DNA from: Kribbella monticola
GTDB lineage: Bacteria; Actinomycetota; Actinomycetes; Propionibacteriales; Kribbellaceae
Direction of reading: 5' to 3'
Assembly (NCBI RefSeq): GCF_003261635.1
Contig: NZ_QFXK01000092.1
Span: 1-64,000 of the forward strand
Length of the DNA stretch: 64,000 bases
How positions within the stretch are numbered: the stretch's first letter is position 1; every line of letters begins with the position of its first letter. The notes under the pieces were generated by a model. That model was not told the origin of the DNA, did not search any database, and worked only from the letters and a program-made list of their open reading frames with translations. The translations under genes were made by a program, and so were the position numbers. Positions 18,756 through 28,600 of the stretch are shown one piece after another.

Positions 18756-19303
18756 CGAGGTTCCGCAAGCGCAAGAAGACCGTGATCATCACCTTCGCGG
18801 AGCACGAGGCCGACATCCTGGCCAACCTGCTGCGCAACCTGGTCGAACTCCTGTACGACGGGATGCCGCCGCGCGCGACCGAGTCGAGCGACCCGCTGGC
18901 GGCCCTGCTCGACAACGACGGGCCGACCTCGCCGCCGGAGGACGTCGTACTGCAGCGACTGCTGCCGGACGCGTACTCCTCCGACGACAATGCCTCAGCT
19001 GAGTTCCGCCGGTTCACCGAGCGCGGCTTGCGCGACACGAAGGCCGGCGACGCGAAGCGCGTGCTCGCGGCACTGGAGTCGTCCACGGCCGACGAAGGCA
19101 TCACCCTCGAAGGCGACGACCAGCTCTCCTGGCTCCGCGCCCTCAACGACCTCCGCCTGGCGATCGGCACCCGCCTGGACATCAAGGAAGACGACTACGC
19201 CGTCTGGGAGAAACTCCCCGAGGACGACCCCCGCCGCCTGACCTACGACCTGTACGACTGGCTCGGCTACCTCCAGTCGGCCCTGCTCCACAACATGCGC
19301 TGA
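18752..19303 (+). CDS. DUF2017 family protein
   Basis: 183 residues matching the actinobacterial DUF2017 family that follows clpS in many genomes (Rv1332 in M. tuberculosis). It begins with a basic patch ([33 protein letters not shown]) and continues as mostly helical, acidic sequence with [15 protein letters not shown] and [12 protein letters not shown]. The function is unknown; coupling to clpS suggests a role in regulated proteolysis. Its stop directly abuts the stop of the convergent gene. Confidence 0.88.
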   Translation: MTRFRKRKKTVIITFAEHEADILANLLRNLVELLYDGMPPRATESSDPLAALLDNDGPTSPPEDVVLQRLLPDAYSSDDNASAEFRRFTERGLRDTKAGDAKRVLAALESSTADEGITLEGDDQLSWLRALNDLRLAIGTRLDIKEDDYAVWEKLPEDDPRRLTYDLYDWLGYLQSALLHNMR

Positions 19304-20251
19304 TCAGCAGGCCAGTAGCTCGATGTGCCAGGTGCCGGTGAACTTCGCGGTGAACTCGAGGCCGTTGATCATGCCGTTCGTGGTCCAGTAGGTTCCTACC
19401 GACGGGACTTCCAGCCACTTGATGACGGGCAGCCTGGTCAGCACAGCCCCTCCGTGGGTGTCGCATCCGCCGTTCGCGAGTTCGACGTACCGCACGAGCA
19501 GCAAGACCTCGGCGTGCTTGCGGGAACTCGCCGGGTATTTGCCGATCGATGCGGTCGCCGCCGCGAGCGACCGGGCCGCGGCGAGATCACCGTCGAAGCG
19601 GACCGCGGCGGCGTGTCCGTTGCGGATCTGCTGCAGGCCGACCTGGGTCGGCGTCTCGCCCGCTGACAGCGGTGGCTGGAACGGACCGACGATCTCGAAC
19701 GAGCTGATGGCGTGCCGCCGCGACGACAGGTCGCTGTAGACGAGCACGACGGCCTGCTGGAGGCTCGGCGGGAGGCCGGCCGGGATCCGGCGAGCCACCG
19801 GCTTGAGGTCGGCGGCCCGGACCTTGGCCGCGGCGGCCGGCGTGATCGTGGTCCACGGCGGTCCGGCGCCGTTGATGGCGGCTGCCGCCTCCTGGAGCTG
19901 ACGGTCGAGCTTCGCCGCGGCTGTCAGGAAGGGCGTGAGGGCCCGAAGCGCGCTCGCTCCTTCGCTCGGCGTGCTCGGCGTGGTGCTCGGCGTGGTGCTC
20001 GGCGTGGTGGTGTCAGGAGTTGGCGTCGACGGGGTGACCGTCGGCGGCGTCGTACTGGGTGAGACGGACGGTGCCGTACTCGTCGGTGACGCCGTGCCGC
20101 CCGGGTCGGCCGGTGCGGAATCGTGGTTCCGCAGGACCAGCAGGGCGGTGCCGCCGATGACGATCAGGATCGTGACGACGGCGGCGACGACGACTGCGAG
20201 GTGACGGCGTCCGCGTGGCGGCTCGTGCCGGCTACTCGACGAAGTGCTCAT
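19304..20251 (-). CDS. Single-pass membrane protein with Ser/Thr/Pro-rich linker
   Basis: 315 residues. A cytosolic N-terminus with RGRR is followed by one transmembrane helix (AVVVAAVVTILIVIGGTALLVL, about 19–40), a long Thr/Pro/Ser linker (about 45–100) and an exported helical domain of about 200 residues with two cysteines near the C-terminus. The linker DNA contains a 12-base tandem repeat (19970–20015) encoding TTPS units. No family recognised. It interrupts the otherwise conserved clpS–DUF2017–mec order. Confidence 0.65.
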   Translation of the reverse strand: MSTSSSSRHEPPRGRRHLAVVVAAVVTILIVIGGTALLVLRNHDSAPADPGGTASPTSTAPSVSPSTTPPTVTPSTPTPDTTTPSTTPSTTPSTPSEGASALRALTPFLTAAAKLDRQLQEAAAAINGAGPPWTTITPAAAAKVRAADLKPVARRIPAGLPPSLQQAVVLVYSDLSSRRHAISSFEIVGPFQPPLSAGETPTQVGLQQIRNGHAAAVRFDGDLAAARSLAAATASIGKYPASSRKHAEVLLLVRYVELANGGCDTHGGAVLTRLPVIKWLEVPSVGTYWTTNGMINGLEFTAKFTGTWHIELLAC

Positions 20252-20358
20252 ACTTTCACGGTGGATCCCGGATCAGGACCTTCTCAGGGCCCTAGGCCCC
20301 GAGGCGGGCCGCCGAACGTCCCGATCCACGGCTCGTCCGGGCGCATAGTCTGTGGTCC

Positions 20359-21336
20359 ATGGAGAAGCGGATTCTTGGACGTACGGGGCGGCAGGTCGGC
20401 GTGGTCGGGCTGGGGGCCTGGCAGTTGGGGGCCGACTGGGGTGAGGTGGGGGAGGACGAGGCACTCGCCGTACTGCGGTCTGCCGTGGACGGTGGCGTCA
20501 CCTTCATCGACACCGCGGACGTGTACGGCGACGGCCGGAGCGAGCGGGTCGTCGGGAAGCTGCTGAAGGAGCACCAAGGGCTCACGGTCGCGTCCAAGAT
20601 GGGCCGCCGGGTCGAGCAGAAGCCCGAGAACTACACGCTGGACAACTTCCGCGCCTGGAACGACCGCTCCCGGGAGAACCTCGGCGTCGACACCATCGAC
20701 CTGGTCCAGCTGCACTGCCCGCCGACCGAGGTGTACTCCACCGACGCGGTCTTCGACGCGCTCGACACCCTCGTGCAGGAGAAGCGCATCGCGGCGTACG
20801 GCGTGAGTGTGGAGACCTGCGCGGAGGCGCTCACCGCGATCGCCCGGCCGAACGTGGCCAGCGTGCAGATCATCCTCAACGCGTTCCGCCTGAAGCCGCT
20901 CGACGAGGTGCTGCCGGCCGCCGCCGATGCCGGTGTCGGCATCATCGCCCGGGTCCCGCTGGCCAGCGGTCTGCTGTCCGGCAAGTACGACGAGAACACC
21001 ACCTTCGGCGCCGACGACCACCGCAACTACAACCTCAAGGGCGAGGCGTTCGACGTCGGCGAGACCTTCTCGGGCGTCGATTTCGAGACCGGCCTCGAAG
21101 CGGTACGCCGGCTCCGCCCGCTGGTGCCCGAGGGTGCGACGATGGCCCAGTTCGCGCTGCGCTGGATCATCGACCAGCCGGGCGTCTCGGTCGTCATCCC
21201 CGGCGCCCGCAATCCCGAGCAGGTGGCCGGCAACGTCGGTGCGGCCGAACTCGCCCCGCTCACCGGCGACCAGCTGACCGCAGTACGGGCCGTGTACGAC
21301 GAGTTGATCCGGCCGCAGGTGCACGACCGCTGGTAA
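20359..21336 (+). CDS. Aldo/keto reductase
   Basis: 325 residues with a complete AKR active site: Asp51 (FIDTADVYG), Tyr56, Lys80 (VASKMG) and His119 (LVQLHC). The C-terminal phosphate-binding motif IPGARNPEQVAGN binds NADPH. Length and sequence fit the broad AKR group acting on aldehydes or small ketones; the natural substrate is unknown. It stands upstream of the mec–cysO–cysM operon but 67 bases away, so it may be separately transcribed. Confidence 0.9.
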   Translation: MEKRILGRTGRQVGVVGLGAWQLGADWGEVGEDEALAVLRSAVDGGVTFIDTADVYGDGRSERVVGKLLKEHQGLTVASKMGRRVEQKPENYTLDNFRAWNDRSRENLGVDTIDLVQLHCPPTEVYSTDAVFDALDTLVQEKRIAAYGVSVETCAEALTAIARPNVASVQIILNAFRLKPLDEVLPAAADAGVGIIARVPLASGLLSGKYDENTTFGADDHRNYNLKGEAFDVGETFSGVDFETGLEAVRRLRPLVPEGATMAQFALRWIIDQPGVSVVIPGARNPEQVAGNVGAAELAPLTGDQLTAVRAVYDELIRPQVHDRW

Positions 21337-21403
21337 TTGTCCACATTCTGGACCGACTTCGGCGTTGGCGGGGTCGGTCCAGCGGCCGCCGTACCGTTGA
21401 GGC

Positions 21404-21853
21404 GTGCTCATCATCGACACCGCGACGTACGACGCGATAGTGGCTCATGCTCGCCGGGACCACCCGGACGAGGCGTGTGGCGTGGTCGCCGGGCCGGCGG
21501 GCAGCGATCGGCCGGCCCGGTTCATCCCGATGCTGAACGCGGCGATGTCACCGACGTTCTACGAGTTCGACTCCGGCGATCTGTTCCGCCTGTACAAGGA
21601 GATGGACTCCCGGGACGAGGAGCCGGTGGTGATCTACCACTCGCACACGGCCACCGAGGCCTACCCTTCGCGCACCGACATCAACCTGGCGCAGGAGCCG
21701 AACGCGCACTACGTCCTGGTCTCGACCAGACACGGTGCGGACCAGCCGTCGTACGACGGCCCGGTCGAATTCCGGTCCTACCGGATCGTCGACGGCGAAG
21801 TGACCGAGGAAGAGATCCAGGTCGTGGCGGACTACAACACAGGAGATATCTGA
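21404..21853 (+). CDS. mec: JAMM/MPN+ metalloprotease that releases cysteine from CysO
   Basis: 149 residues with a full JAMM zinc motif: Glu23 (PDEACG), His79 and His81 (HSHT) and Asp92 (PSRTD). The sequence closely tracks M. tuberculosis Mec+ (Rv1334), which cleaves the cysteine adduct from the C-terminus of CysO. GTG start. One base separates its stop from cysO, which is followed two bases later by cysM, a compact three-gene operon. Confidence 0.93.
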   Translation: MLIIDTATYDAIVAHARRDHPDEACGVVAGPAGSDRPARFIPMLNAAMSPTFYEFDSGDLFRLYKEMDSRDEEPVVIYHSHTATEAYPSRTDINLAQEPNAHYVLVSTRHGADQPSYDGPVEFRSYRIVDGEVTEEEIQVVADYNTGDI

Positions 21854-21854
21854 G

Positions 21855-23108
<1,254 letters not shown>

Positions 23109-23122
23109 AACTTCCGGCCTGC

Positions 23123-25351
23123 TCAGGCGACCGCGCGCCGGAGGTGTTCGGCGGTGCGGGAATCCGGGTGGTCCAGCAGGCCGGCCGGGGTGCCTTCGAA
23201 GAGGAGGCGGCCGCCGGCGTGGCCCGCGCCCGGACCGAGGTCGAGGATCCAGTCGGCGCCGGCGATCACGTCCAGGTTGTGCTCGATTGCGATCACCGTG
23301 CTGCCGTCCTCGACCAGCCGGTCGATGATGCCGAGGAGCTGCGCGACGTCGGCCATGTGCAGCCCGGTCGTCGGCTCGTCCATCACGTAGACCTTTGCCG
23401 AGGTGCGCAGTTCGGTCGCCAGCTTCACCCGCTGGCATTCGCCGCCGGACAAGGTGTTCAGCGGCTGGCCCAGCTTCAGGTACCCGAGGCCGACGTCGTT
23501 CAGTGCGGCAAGCACCCGCTCCACGGTCTCGCTCGGGAACACGCCAGGTGCCTCGCCGACGGTCAGCTCCAACGCATCGGTGATGGTCCGGCCGTCGAGC
23601 TTGTAGCCGAGCACCTCGGGGGTGTAGCGCTTGCCGCCGCACACCTCGCACAGCGACTTCAGATCGTCCATGAACGCGAGCTCGGTGTAGACGAAGCCGA
23701 GCCCGCGGCAGTTCGGGCAGGCACCCTCGGAGTTGGAGCTGAACAGCGCGGCACTGACGCCGTTCGCCTCGGCGAAGAGCCGCCGAAGCTCGTCCATGAT
23801 CCCCGTGTACGTCGCCGGCGTGGACCTGCGGTTGCCGGACAGCTGGCTCTGGTCGATGGCCACCGCGCCGGGATGCTGGCGGGGCAATTCGTCGTTCACC
23901 AAGCTGCTCTTGCCCGACCCGGCCACGCCGGTCACCACCGTGAGCACGCCGGTCGGGATGTCCACGGTGAGATTCCGCAGGTTGTGTGCGCTTGCCCCGG
24001 TGATCGTCAGCGCGCCGGTTGGCTGCCGCGGCGTACGGTTCAGCTTCGTCGGCTCGCCGAGGCATCGGCCGGTCGCGGTGTTCGCAGTACGCAATCCCGC
24101 GACCTTGCCCTGGTAGACGATCTCGCCGCCCGACGGACCGGCGCCGGGGCCGACGTCCACGACGTGGTCGGCGATCTCGATGACGTCGCGGTCGTGCTCG
24201 ACGACCAGGACCGTGTTGCCCTTGTCGCGCAGCTTGCGTAGCAGCGCCGCGAACCGCTCGACGTCGGCGGGATGCAGACCCGCGGTCGGCTCGTCGAAGA
24301 TGTACAGCATGTCGCCGAGGCTGCTGCCCAGGTGCCGGACCATCTTGATCCGCTGCGACTCGCCGCCGGACAGCGTGGTGGTCTGCCGATCGAGGCTGAG
24401 ATAGCCGAGCCCGATCGTCACCAGGTTACCGAGCCGGTCGCGCAGGCTCGCGGCCACCGGGCTGTCGATCGGCGCGATCGCCTCGAGCAGTTCGTCGGCG
24501 TCCAGGGCGGCGAACTCGGCGATATTGCGGCCGTCGATCCGGCAACTGAGCGCCTCCGCGTTCAGCCGGCCGCCGTGACAAGTCGGACAGATGCCGGAGC
24601 TGACCAGCCGCTCGAACACGGCCCGGTTCGTCGCCGACATCTTGGTGACGTCCTTGCGCAGGAACAACCGGTGGAACCGGTCGATGACACCCTCGAAGTC
24701 GCTCGGGGTAGCGGGCAGCGGATCGTCCGCCCGGGCGCCGCGGCGCAACGTCTCCCACTCGCGCGCGGAGTACTTGCCGAGCGGTTTGCCGGTGTCGAAG
24801 AGCCCGGACTCGGCGTAGTACTTCCAGTACCAGCGGCCGACGGCGAAGCTCGGGTGCCGGAACGCGCCTTCGTCGAGGGACCGGTCGCGGTCGAGGAAGA
24901 CGTCCTCGTCGAGGGTCGCGCTCACGCCGGTGCCCTGGCAGGTCAGGCACATCCCGGCCGGATCGTTGAAGGAGAACCGGTTCGAGTAGCCGACGTACGG
25001 CTCGCCGTGCCGGGAGAAGAGCAGCCGGAGCAGCGGGTGGATGTCGGTGACCGTGCCCACCGTGGAGCGGGCGTTGCCACCGAGGCGGCGCTGGGCCACC
25101 ACGATCGCCGGCGAGAGGTTCTCGATCGCGTCGGCATCGGGTTCGCCGTACTGCGGCAGGCGGTTGCGGATGAACGTCGTGAAGGTCTCGTTCAGCTGGC
25201 GTTGCGCCTCGGCGGCGATCGTGTCGAAGACGAGCGAGGACTTGCCGGAGCCGGACACCCCGGTGACCACGATCAGCTGCTGCTTCGGCAGCTCGACCGA
25301 GACGTCGCGGAGGTTGTTCTCCCTGGCCCGCACGATCCGGATCACGCTCAT
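23123..25351 (-). CDS. UvrA paralogue (short excinuclease ABC subunit A-like ATPase)
   Basis: About 742 residues with two ABC modules: Walker A GVSGSGKSS and GVAGSGKSS, signatures LSGGESQR and LSGGECQRVKLA, and Walker B IFDEPTAGLH and VMDEPTTGLH. Zinc-finger cysteine pairs typical of UvrA are present (CLTCQGTG, CPTCHGG, CPNCRGLG, CEVCGGKRY). At about 200 residues shorter than housekeeping UvrA it belongs to the class linked to damage tolerance or drug self-resistance (DrrC-like). ATG 25351 is preferred; a TTG lies three codons upstream. It sits on the opposite strand inside a normally conserved cysM–murI block. Confidence 0.88.
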   Translation of the reverse strand: MSVIRIVRARENNLRDVSVELPKQQLIVVTGVSGSGKSSLVFDTIAAEAQRQLNETFTTFIRNRLPQYGEPDADAIENLSPAIVVAQRRLGGNARSTVGTVTDIHPLLRLLFSRHGEPYVGYSNRFSFNDPAGMCLTCQGTGVSATLDEDVFLDRDRSLDEGAFRHPSFAVGRWYWKYYAESGLFDTGKPLGKYSAREWETLRRGARADDPLPATPSDFEGVIDRFHRLFLRKDVTKMSATNRAVFERLVSSGICPTCHGGRLNAEALSCRIDGRNIAEFAALDADELLEAIAPIDSPVAASLRDRLGNLVTIGLGYLSLDRQTTTLSGGESQRIKMVRHLGSSLGDMLYIFDEPTAGLHPADVERFAALLRKLRDKGNTVLVVEHDRDVIEIADHVVDVGPGAGPSGGEIVYQGKVAGLRTANTATGRCLGEPTKLNRTPRQPTGALTITGASAHNLRNLTVDIPTGVLTVVTGVAGSGKSSLVNDELPRQHPGAVAIDQSQLSGNRRSTPATYTGIMDELRRLFAEANGVSAALFSSNSEGACPNCRGLGFVYTELAFMDDLKSLCEVCGGKRYTPEVLGYKLDGRTITDALELTVGEAPGVFPSETVERVLAALNDVGLGYLKLGQPLNTLSGGECQRVKLATELRTSAKVYVMDEPTTGLHMADVAQLLGIIDRLVEDGSTVIAIEHNLDVIAGADWILDLGPGAGHAGGRLLFEGTPAGLLDHPDSRTAEHLRRAVA

Positions 25352-25458
25352 GACCGCCAACGTACCCAGGGGCGCCGACAGAATTCGGCGCTTGGAGCGG
25401 CGCCTTGCGGCGCGCCGGAGCGGGCGCCGGGCGGGGCGCCTGCCGGAGTGCTACCCGA

Positions 25459-25800
25459 TCAGGTCGATTGTTTGAACAGCAGCTTTCGTCCTAGCCGGGG
25501 GTGAGTCCCGCGGCCCTTGCAGCTGTTGCAGGGGCGTTGGGCGTAGGTGAAGATGGTGCCTTTGTGCCGTCCGGCCCCGTTGCAGCGTCCGCACTTGGCG
25601 TTCGGGTGCAGCGAGAGCGAGATGACGTAGACGGCAAAGACGGCGATCGCGAGCAGCAACAGCATCCCGGTCGGCCCGAGGGCCGAGCCGATGTCTGCCG
25701 CCGTACTGCCCGAGGTCGTTTCCGCGGCCTGGCCGGCGGCGTGCCCTGCGGCCGCGGCGTTGGTGCTCGGTTGCGGATTCGGTGCGGCGGTGGAACTCAT
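25459..25800 (-). CDS. Membrane protein with C-terminal DnaJ-type zinc ribbon
   Basis: About 113 residues from the ATG at 25800; in-frame upstream starts exist to 25857. After an Ala/Thr-rich exposed N-terminus comes one transmembrane helix (GMLLLLAIAVFAVYVISLSL), then two CxxCxG motifs (CGRCNGAG and CNSCKGRG), as in DnaJ cysteine-rich domains, followed by a basic tail. One zinc is probably bound. Function unknown; it may assist folding or bind nucleic acid at the membrane. It lies between the UvrA paralogue and murI. Confidence 0.7.
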   Translation of the reverse strand: MSSTAAPNPQPSTNAAAAGHAAGQAAETTSGSTAADIGSALGPTGMLLLLAIAVFAVYVISLSLHPNAKCGRCNGAGRHKGTIFTYAQRPCNSCKGRGTHPRLGRKLLFKQST

Positions 25801-25941
25801 GGCCACCGCGAACTGGACTGCCAAATTCATGGCATCGCAAGGGGCGGTTGGAAACACATCCGTTAAGAGTGGCCTGGGTCACGTCACAATGCAATTCCTG
25901 GGAGTAAAGATGTGGATAACTCCGGCGTGTCGTTTCCCTTC

Positions 25942-25960
25942 TCAGGTTAGCCTCACCAAC
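25942..25960. promoter_or_regulatory. Candidate DtxR/IdeR-type iron box
   Basis: TCAGGTTAGCCTCACCAAC matches about 15 of 19 positions of the actinobacterial iron box (TWAGGTWAGSCTWACCTWA). It lies 51 bases upstream of murI and 142 bases upstream of the zinc-ribbon gene. Similarity only; no known iron gene adjoins it. Confidence 0.3.
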
Positions 25961-26010
25961 TCGATTGCCCGCTGCCGGACCTGTCGGCGGTCCCGGCTAG
26001 GGTTCGAACT

Positions 26011-26814
26011 GTGGCAGACGCACCGATCGGCATCTTCGACTCCGGCTTCGGCGGGCTGACCGTGGCGCGCGCGGTGCTGGACCAGTTGCCGCACGAGCCG
26101 ATCCTCTACCTGGGCGACACGGCCCGCCAGCCCTACGGTCCGAAGCCGATCGCCGAGGTCCGGGAGTACGCACTGGAGTGCCTGGACCACCTGGTCGAGG
26201 GCGGCGTGAAGATGCTCGTGATCGCCTGCAACTCGGCCAGCGCCGCGATGCTCCGCGACGCCCGCGAGCGCTACGACGTACCGGTGGTGGAGGTGATCCT
26301 GCCGGCGGCCCGGCGCGCGGTCGCTGCCACCCGCAACAATCACGTCGGCGTGATCTGCACCCATGCCACGGCGTCCTCGCTGGCTTATGAGGATGCGTTC
26401 GCCGCCGCGCCGCAGGTGGATTTGCTCACCCAGGCGTGCCCGAGTTTCGTGGACTTCGTCGAGGCCGGCGTGACGTCGGGTCCGGAGCTGCTCGCGGCGG
26501 CCCATGAGTATCTCGATCCGCTGGTCGAGGCCGGCGTCGACACGCTCATCCTCGGTTGCACGCACTATCCGTTGCTGACCGGCGTCATCTCCTACGTGAT
26601 GGGCGACGAGGTCAGCCTGGTGAGCAGCGCCGAGGAGTGCGCGAAGGACGTGTACGGCGTGCTCACGAAGAGCGGGCTGTTACGGGACGGCACGTTGCCC
26701 GCCCCGCAGCACCGGTTCGTGACCACCGGCAATCCGGCCGAGTTCGCGGCGATCGGCTCGCGGTTCCTCGGTCCGGTGCTGTCCGGGGTCGACCAGTTCG
26801 CCTGGGTTCGGTAG
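26011..26814 (+). CDS. murI: Glutamate racemase
   Basis: 267 residues, starting with GTG. Motifs: [11 protein letters not shown] (Asp10, Ser11), the two catalytic cysteines Cys73 (IACNSASA) and Cys183 (LGCTHYPLL). It supplies D-glutamate for peptidoglycan. It is followed 173 bases later by the Rv1339-like gene as in mycobacteria. Confidence 0.95.
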   Translation: MADAPIGIFDSGFGGLTVARAVLDQLPHEPILYLGDTARQPYGPKPIAEVREYALECLDHLVEGGVKMLVIACNSASAAMLRDARERYDVPVVEVILPAARRAVAATRNNHVGVICTHATASSLAYEDAFAAAPQVDLLTQACPSFVDFVEAGVTSGPELLAAAHEYLDPLVEAGVDTLILGCTHYPLLTGVISYVMGDEVSLVSSAEECAKDVYGVLTKSGLLRDGTLPAPQHRFVTTGNPAEFAAIGSRFLGPVLSGVDQFAWVR

Positions 26815-26987
26815 ACACGCGGAGGTGGGTGTGATGCAGCTCGCAGTAGAGGCTGCCGTTCTGTTGTCCTCGGCACCGGTACCGGGGCGGCAGGGCCCGG
26901 AATCGACGCCAGGTAACCGGTTCAGCTGATCGGCGACGCCGTGATGTCGTCGCGCGAAGCGGTCAACCCGCCGGTAATGTTCAAGAT

Positions 26988-27734
26988 ATGAAGCTCACTG
27001 TGCTCGGCTGCTCCGGGTCCGTCCCCGGACCGGACTCGCCTGCCTCGAGCTATCTCATCAGCGCGGACGGATTCCAGCTGGTGCTCGACCTGGGCAGCGG
27101 CGCATTGGGAGCACTGCAACGGCATCTGAGCGTGCCCGAGATCGGCGCGATCGGCCTGTCCCACCTGCATCCCGACCACTGCATGGATCTGTGCGGCCTG
27201 TACGTCTCGGCGAAGTACTCGCCTGACTCGCCGTTCCCCCGCATCCCGGTCTTCGGCCCGCCCGGCACGGCCGCCCGGATGGCGCTTGCCTACGACCTTC
27301 CCGAGGATCCGGGGATGGAGGAGGAGCTGGATTTCCACGTCTGGCAGGAGATCCAGCAGATCGGGCCGTTCACCGTCCGCACGATCCCGGCGGTCCATCC
27401 CGTACCGGCGTACTCGATCAGGGTTGAGCACGGCAACAAAGCCCTCGTCTTCACCGGCGACACCGGACCGAACGACGCACTGATCGAGCTCGCCCGCGGC
27501 GCCGACCTGCTGCTGTCCGAGGCCGCGCTGAAAGACGACGATCCGAACAACCCGGTCGATCTGCACCTCACGCCTGCCGATGCCGGCGAGCATGCCAAGC
27601 GCGCGGGAGTGAAGCGGCTCGTCATCACCCACGTGCCACCTTGGTTCGACCGCTCGGTCCAGGCGGAAGGTGCCCGCCGCACCTTCCCGGGTGAGGTCCT
27701 GATCGCCACACCCAACGCCGTCTTCGAGATCTGA
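26988..27734 (+). CDS. MBL-fold phosphodiesterase (Rv1339-like, cyclic nucleotide)
   Basis: 248 residues of the metallo-beta-lactamase fold. The metal motif is HLHPDHCMDL, with further ligands at AVHPVPAYSIRV, FTGDTGPND and VITHVPPW. The M. tuberculosis protein at the same genomic position, Rv1339, is an atypical class II cAMP phosphodiesterase; the same role is likely here by position and sequence. The stop overlaps the start of the alpha/beta hydrolase gene (TGATG), so the two are coupled. Confidence 0.86.
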   Translation: MKLTVLGCSGSVPGPDSPASSYLISADGFQLVLDLGSGALGALQRHLSVPEIGAIGLSHLHPDHCMDLCGLYVSAKYSPDSPFPRIPVFGPPGTAARMALAYDLPEDPGMEEELDFHVWQEIQQIGPFTVRTIPAVHPVPAYSIRVEHGNKALVFTGDTGPNDALIELARGADLLLSEAALKDDDPNNPVDLHLTPADAGEHAKRAGVKRLVITHVPPWFDRSVQAEGARRTFPGEVLIATPNAVFEI

Positions 27735-28564
27735 TGTACGTCGAGCTGTCGGACGGCGTACGCCTGCGCACGATGACCACCGGTACGCCGTCCGCCGCAC
27801 CGCCCGTCGTCCTTCTGCATGGCGGTCCTGGCCTGTGGGACTACCTGGAGCCGATCGCGAAGTTGATCGACGACCGGACCGTGGTGCATCGCTTCGACCA
27901 GCGGGGCTGCGGTGGTTCCGGCCCGTCGGACGATCAGTCGATGCGACGGCTGCAGGACGACATCGAGGAACTGCGGCTGCACTGGGGTCACGAGAAGATC
28001 GTTGTCATCGGCCACTCGTTCGGCGCCACGCTGGCGCTGACCTACGCGGCGTCGTACCCGGACAGCATCCTTCGGGTCGGCTACCTCGGCGGCGCCGGGA
28101 CGGGGGACTGGCTGGCTCAGGCCGAGGCAGAGCAACTGCGCCGAATGACGGCCGCACAGGCTGCGCGACTCGACCAACTAGTCGGCAGGAAGCGAACGCA
28201 GGAAGAGGAAACGGAGTTCCGCGCGCTGTCCTGGTTCACCGATCACGCCGATCGCGAGCGCGCCTGGGGATGGGCCCTGGAGGACGCGGCCGTGCCGTAT
28301 CCGATCAACTTCGCGGCCAATCGAGCGATCAACGCCGAGGCCAACGCCTGGTCGAACGAAGACCGCGCTCGTACTGCGGCTGCCGTCAAGGCGCCGGTGT
28401 GGTTCGTGCACGGCGACGGCGACCCACGCCCGGCAAGCGCAGTACGGCAACTGGCGCGACATGTCGCGCAGCACGAGTTCCGATTGATCGAAGGCGCCGG
28501 CCACTCCCTCTACCGCGAGCGACCGGACGCCGTACGAGCAATCCTCACCGAACTGATCAGCTAA
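27734..28564 (+). CDS. Alpha/beta hydrolase, prolyl aminopeptidase-like
   Basis: 276 residues. HGGPG is the oxyanion motif, FDQRGCGGSGPS is characteristic of the proline iminopeptidase (S33) group, GHSFGATLAL holds nucleophile Ser95, and the C-terminal GDGDPRP (Asp) and GAGHSLY (His) complete the triad. Likely an aminopeptidase or related hydrolase in the cytosol. Coupled to the upstream phosphodiesterase gene. It is an addition to the conserved murI–rph block. Confidence 0.82.
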   Translation: MYVELSDGVRLRTMTTGTPSAAPPVVLLHGGPGLWDYLEPIAKLIDDRTVVHRFDQRGCGGSGPSDDQSMRRLQDDIEELRLHWGHEKIVVIGHSFGATLALTYAASYPDSILRVGYLGGAGTGDWLAQAEAEQLRRMTAAQAARLDQLVGRKRTQEEETEFRALSWFTDHADRERAWGWALEDAAVPYPINFAANRAINAEANAWSNEDRARTAAAVKAPVWFVHGDGDPRPASAVRQLARHVAQHEFRLIEGAGHSLYRERPDAVRAILTELIS

Positions 28565-28600
28565 GGCCGGGACTGGTCGGCTAGGGCCGGGACTGGCCGC
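28561..28600. repeat. Tandem duplication at the convergent gene ends
   Basis: Two adjacent 20-base copies (28561–28580, 28581–28600) share 17 of 20 positions around CTARGGCCGGGACTGG. The second copy encodes the C-terminus and stop of the Gfo/Idh gene on the minus strand; the first lies beyond its stop and also contains the TAA of the plus-strand hydrolase gene. Confidence 0.75.

Noticed and set aside
25370-25445. GC-rich palindromic stretch beside the UvrA paralogue as a functional RNA
   Set aside because: Low-complexity GGCGCC-rich sequence forms stems by composition alone; no specific motif is seen.
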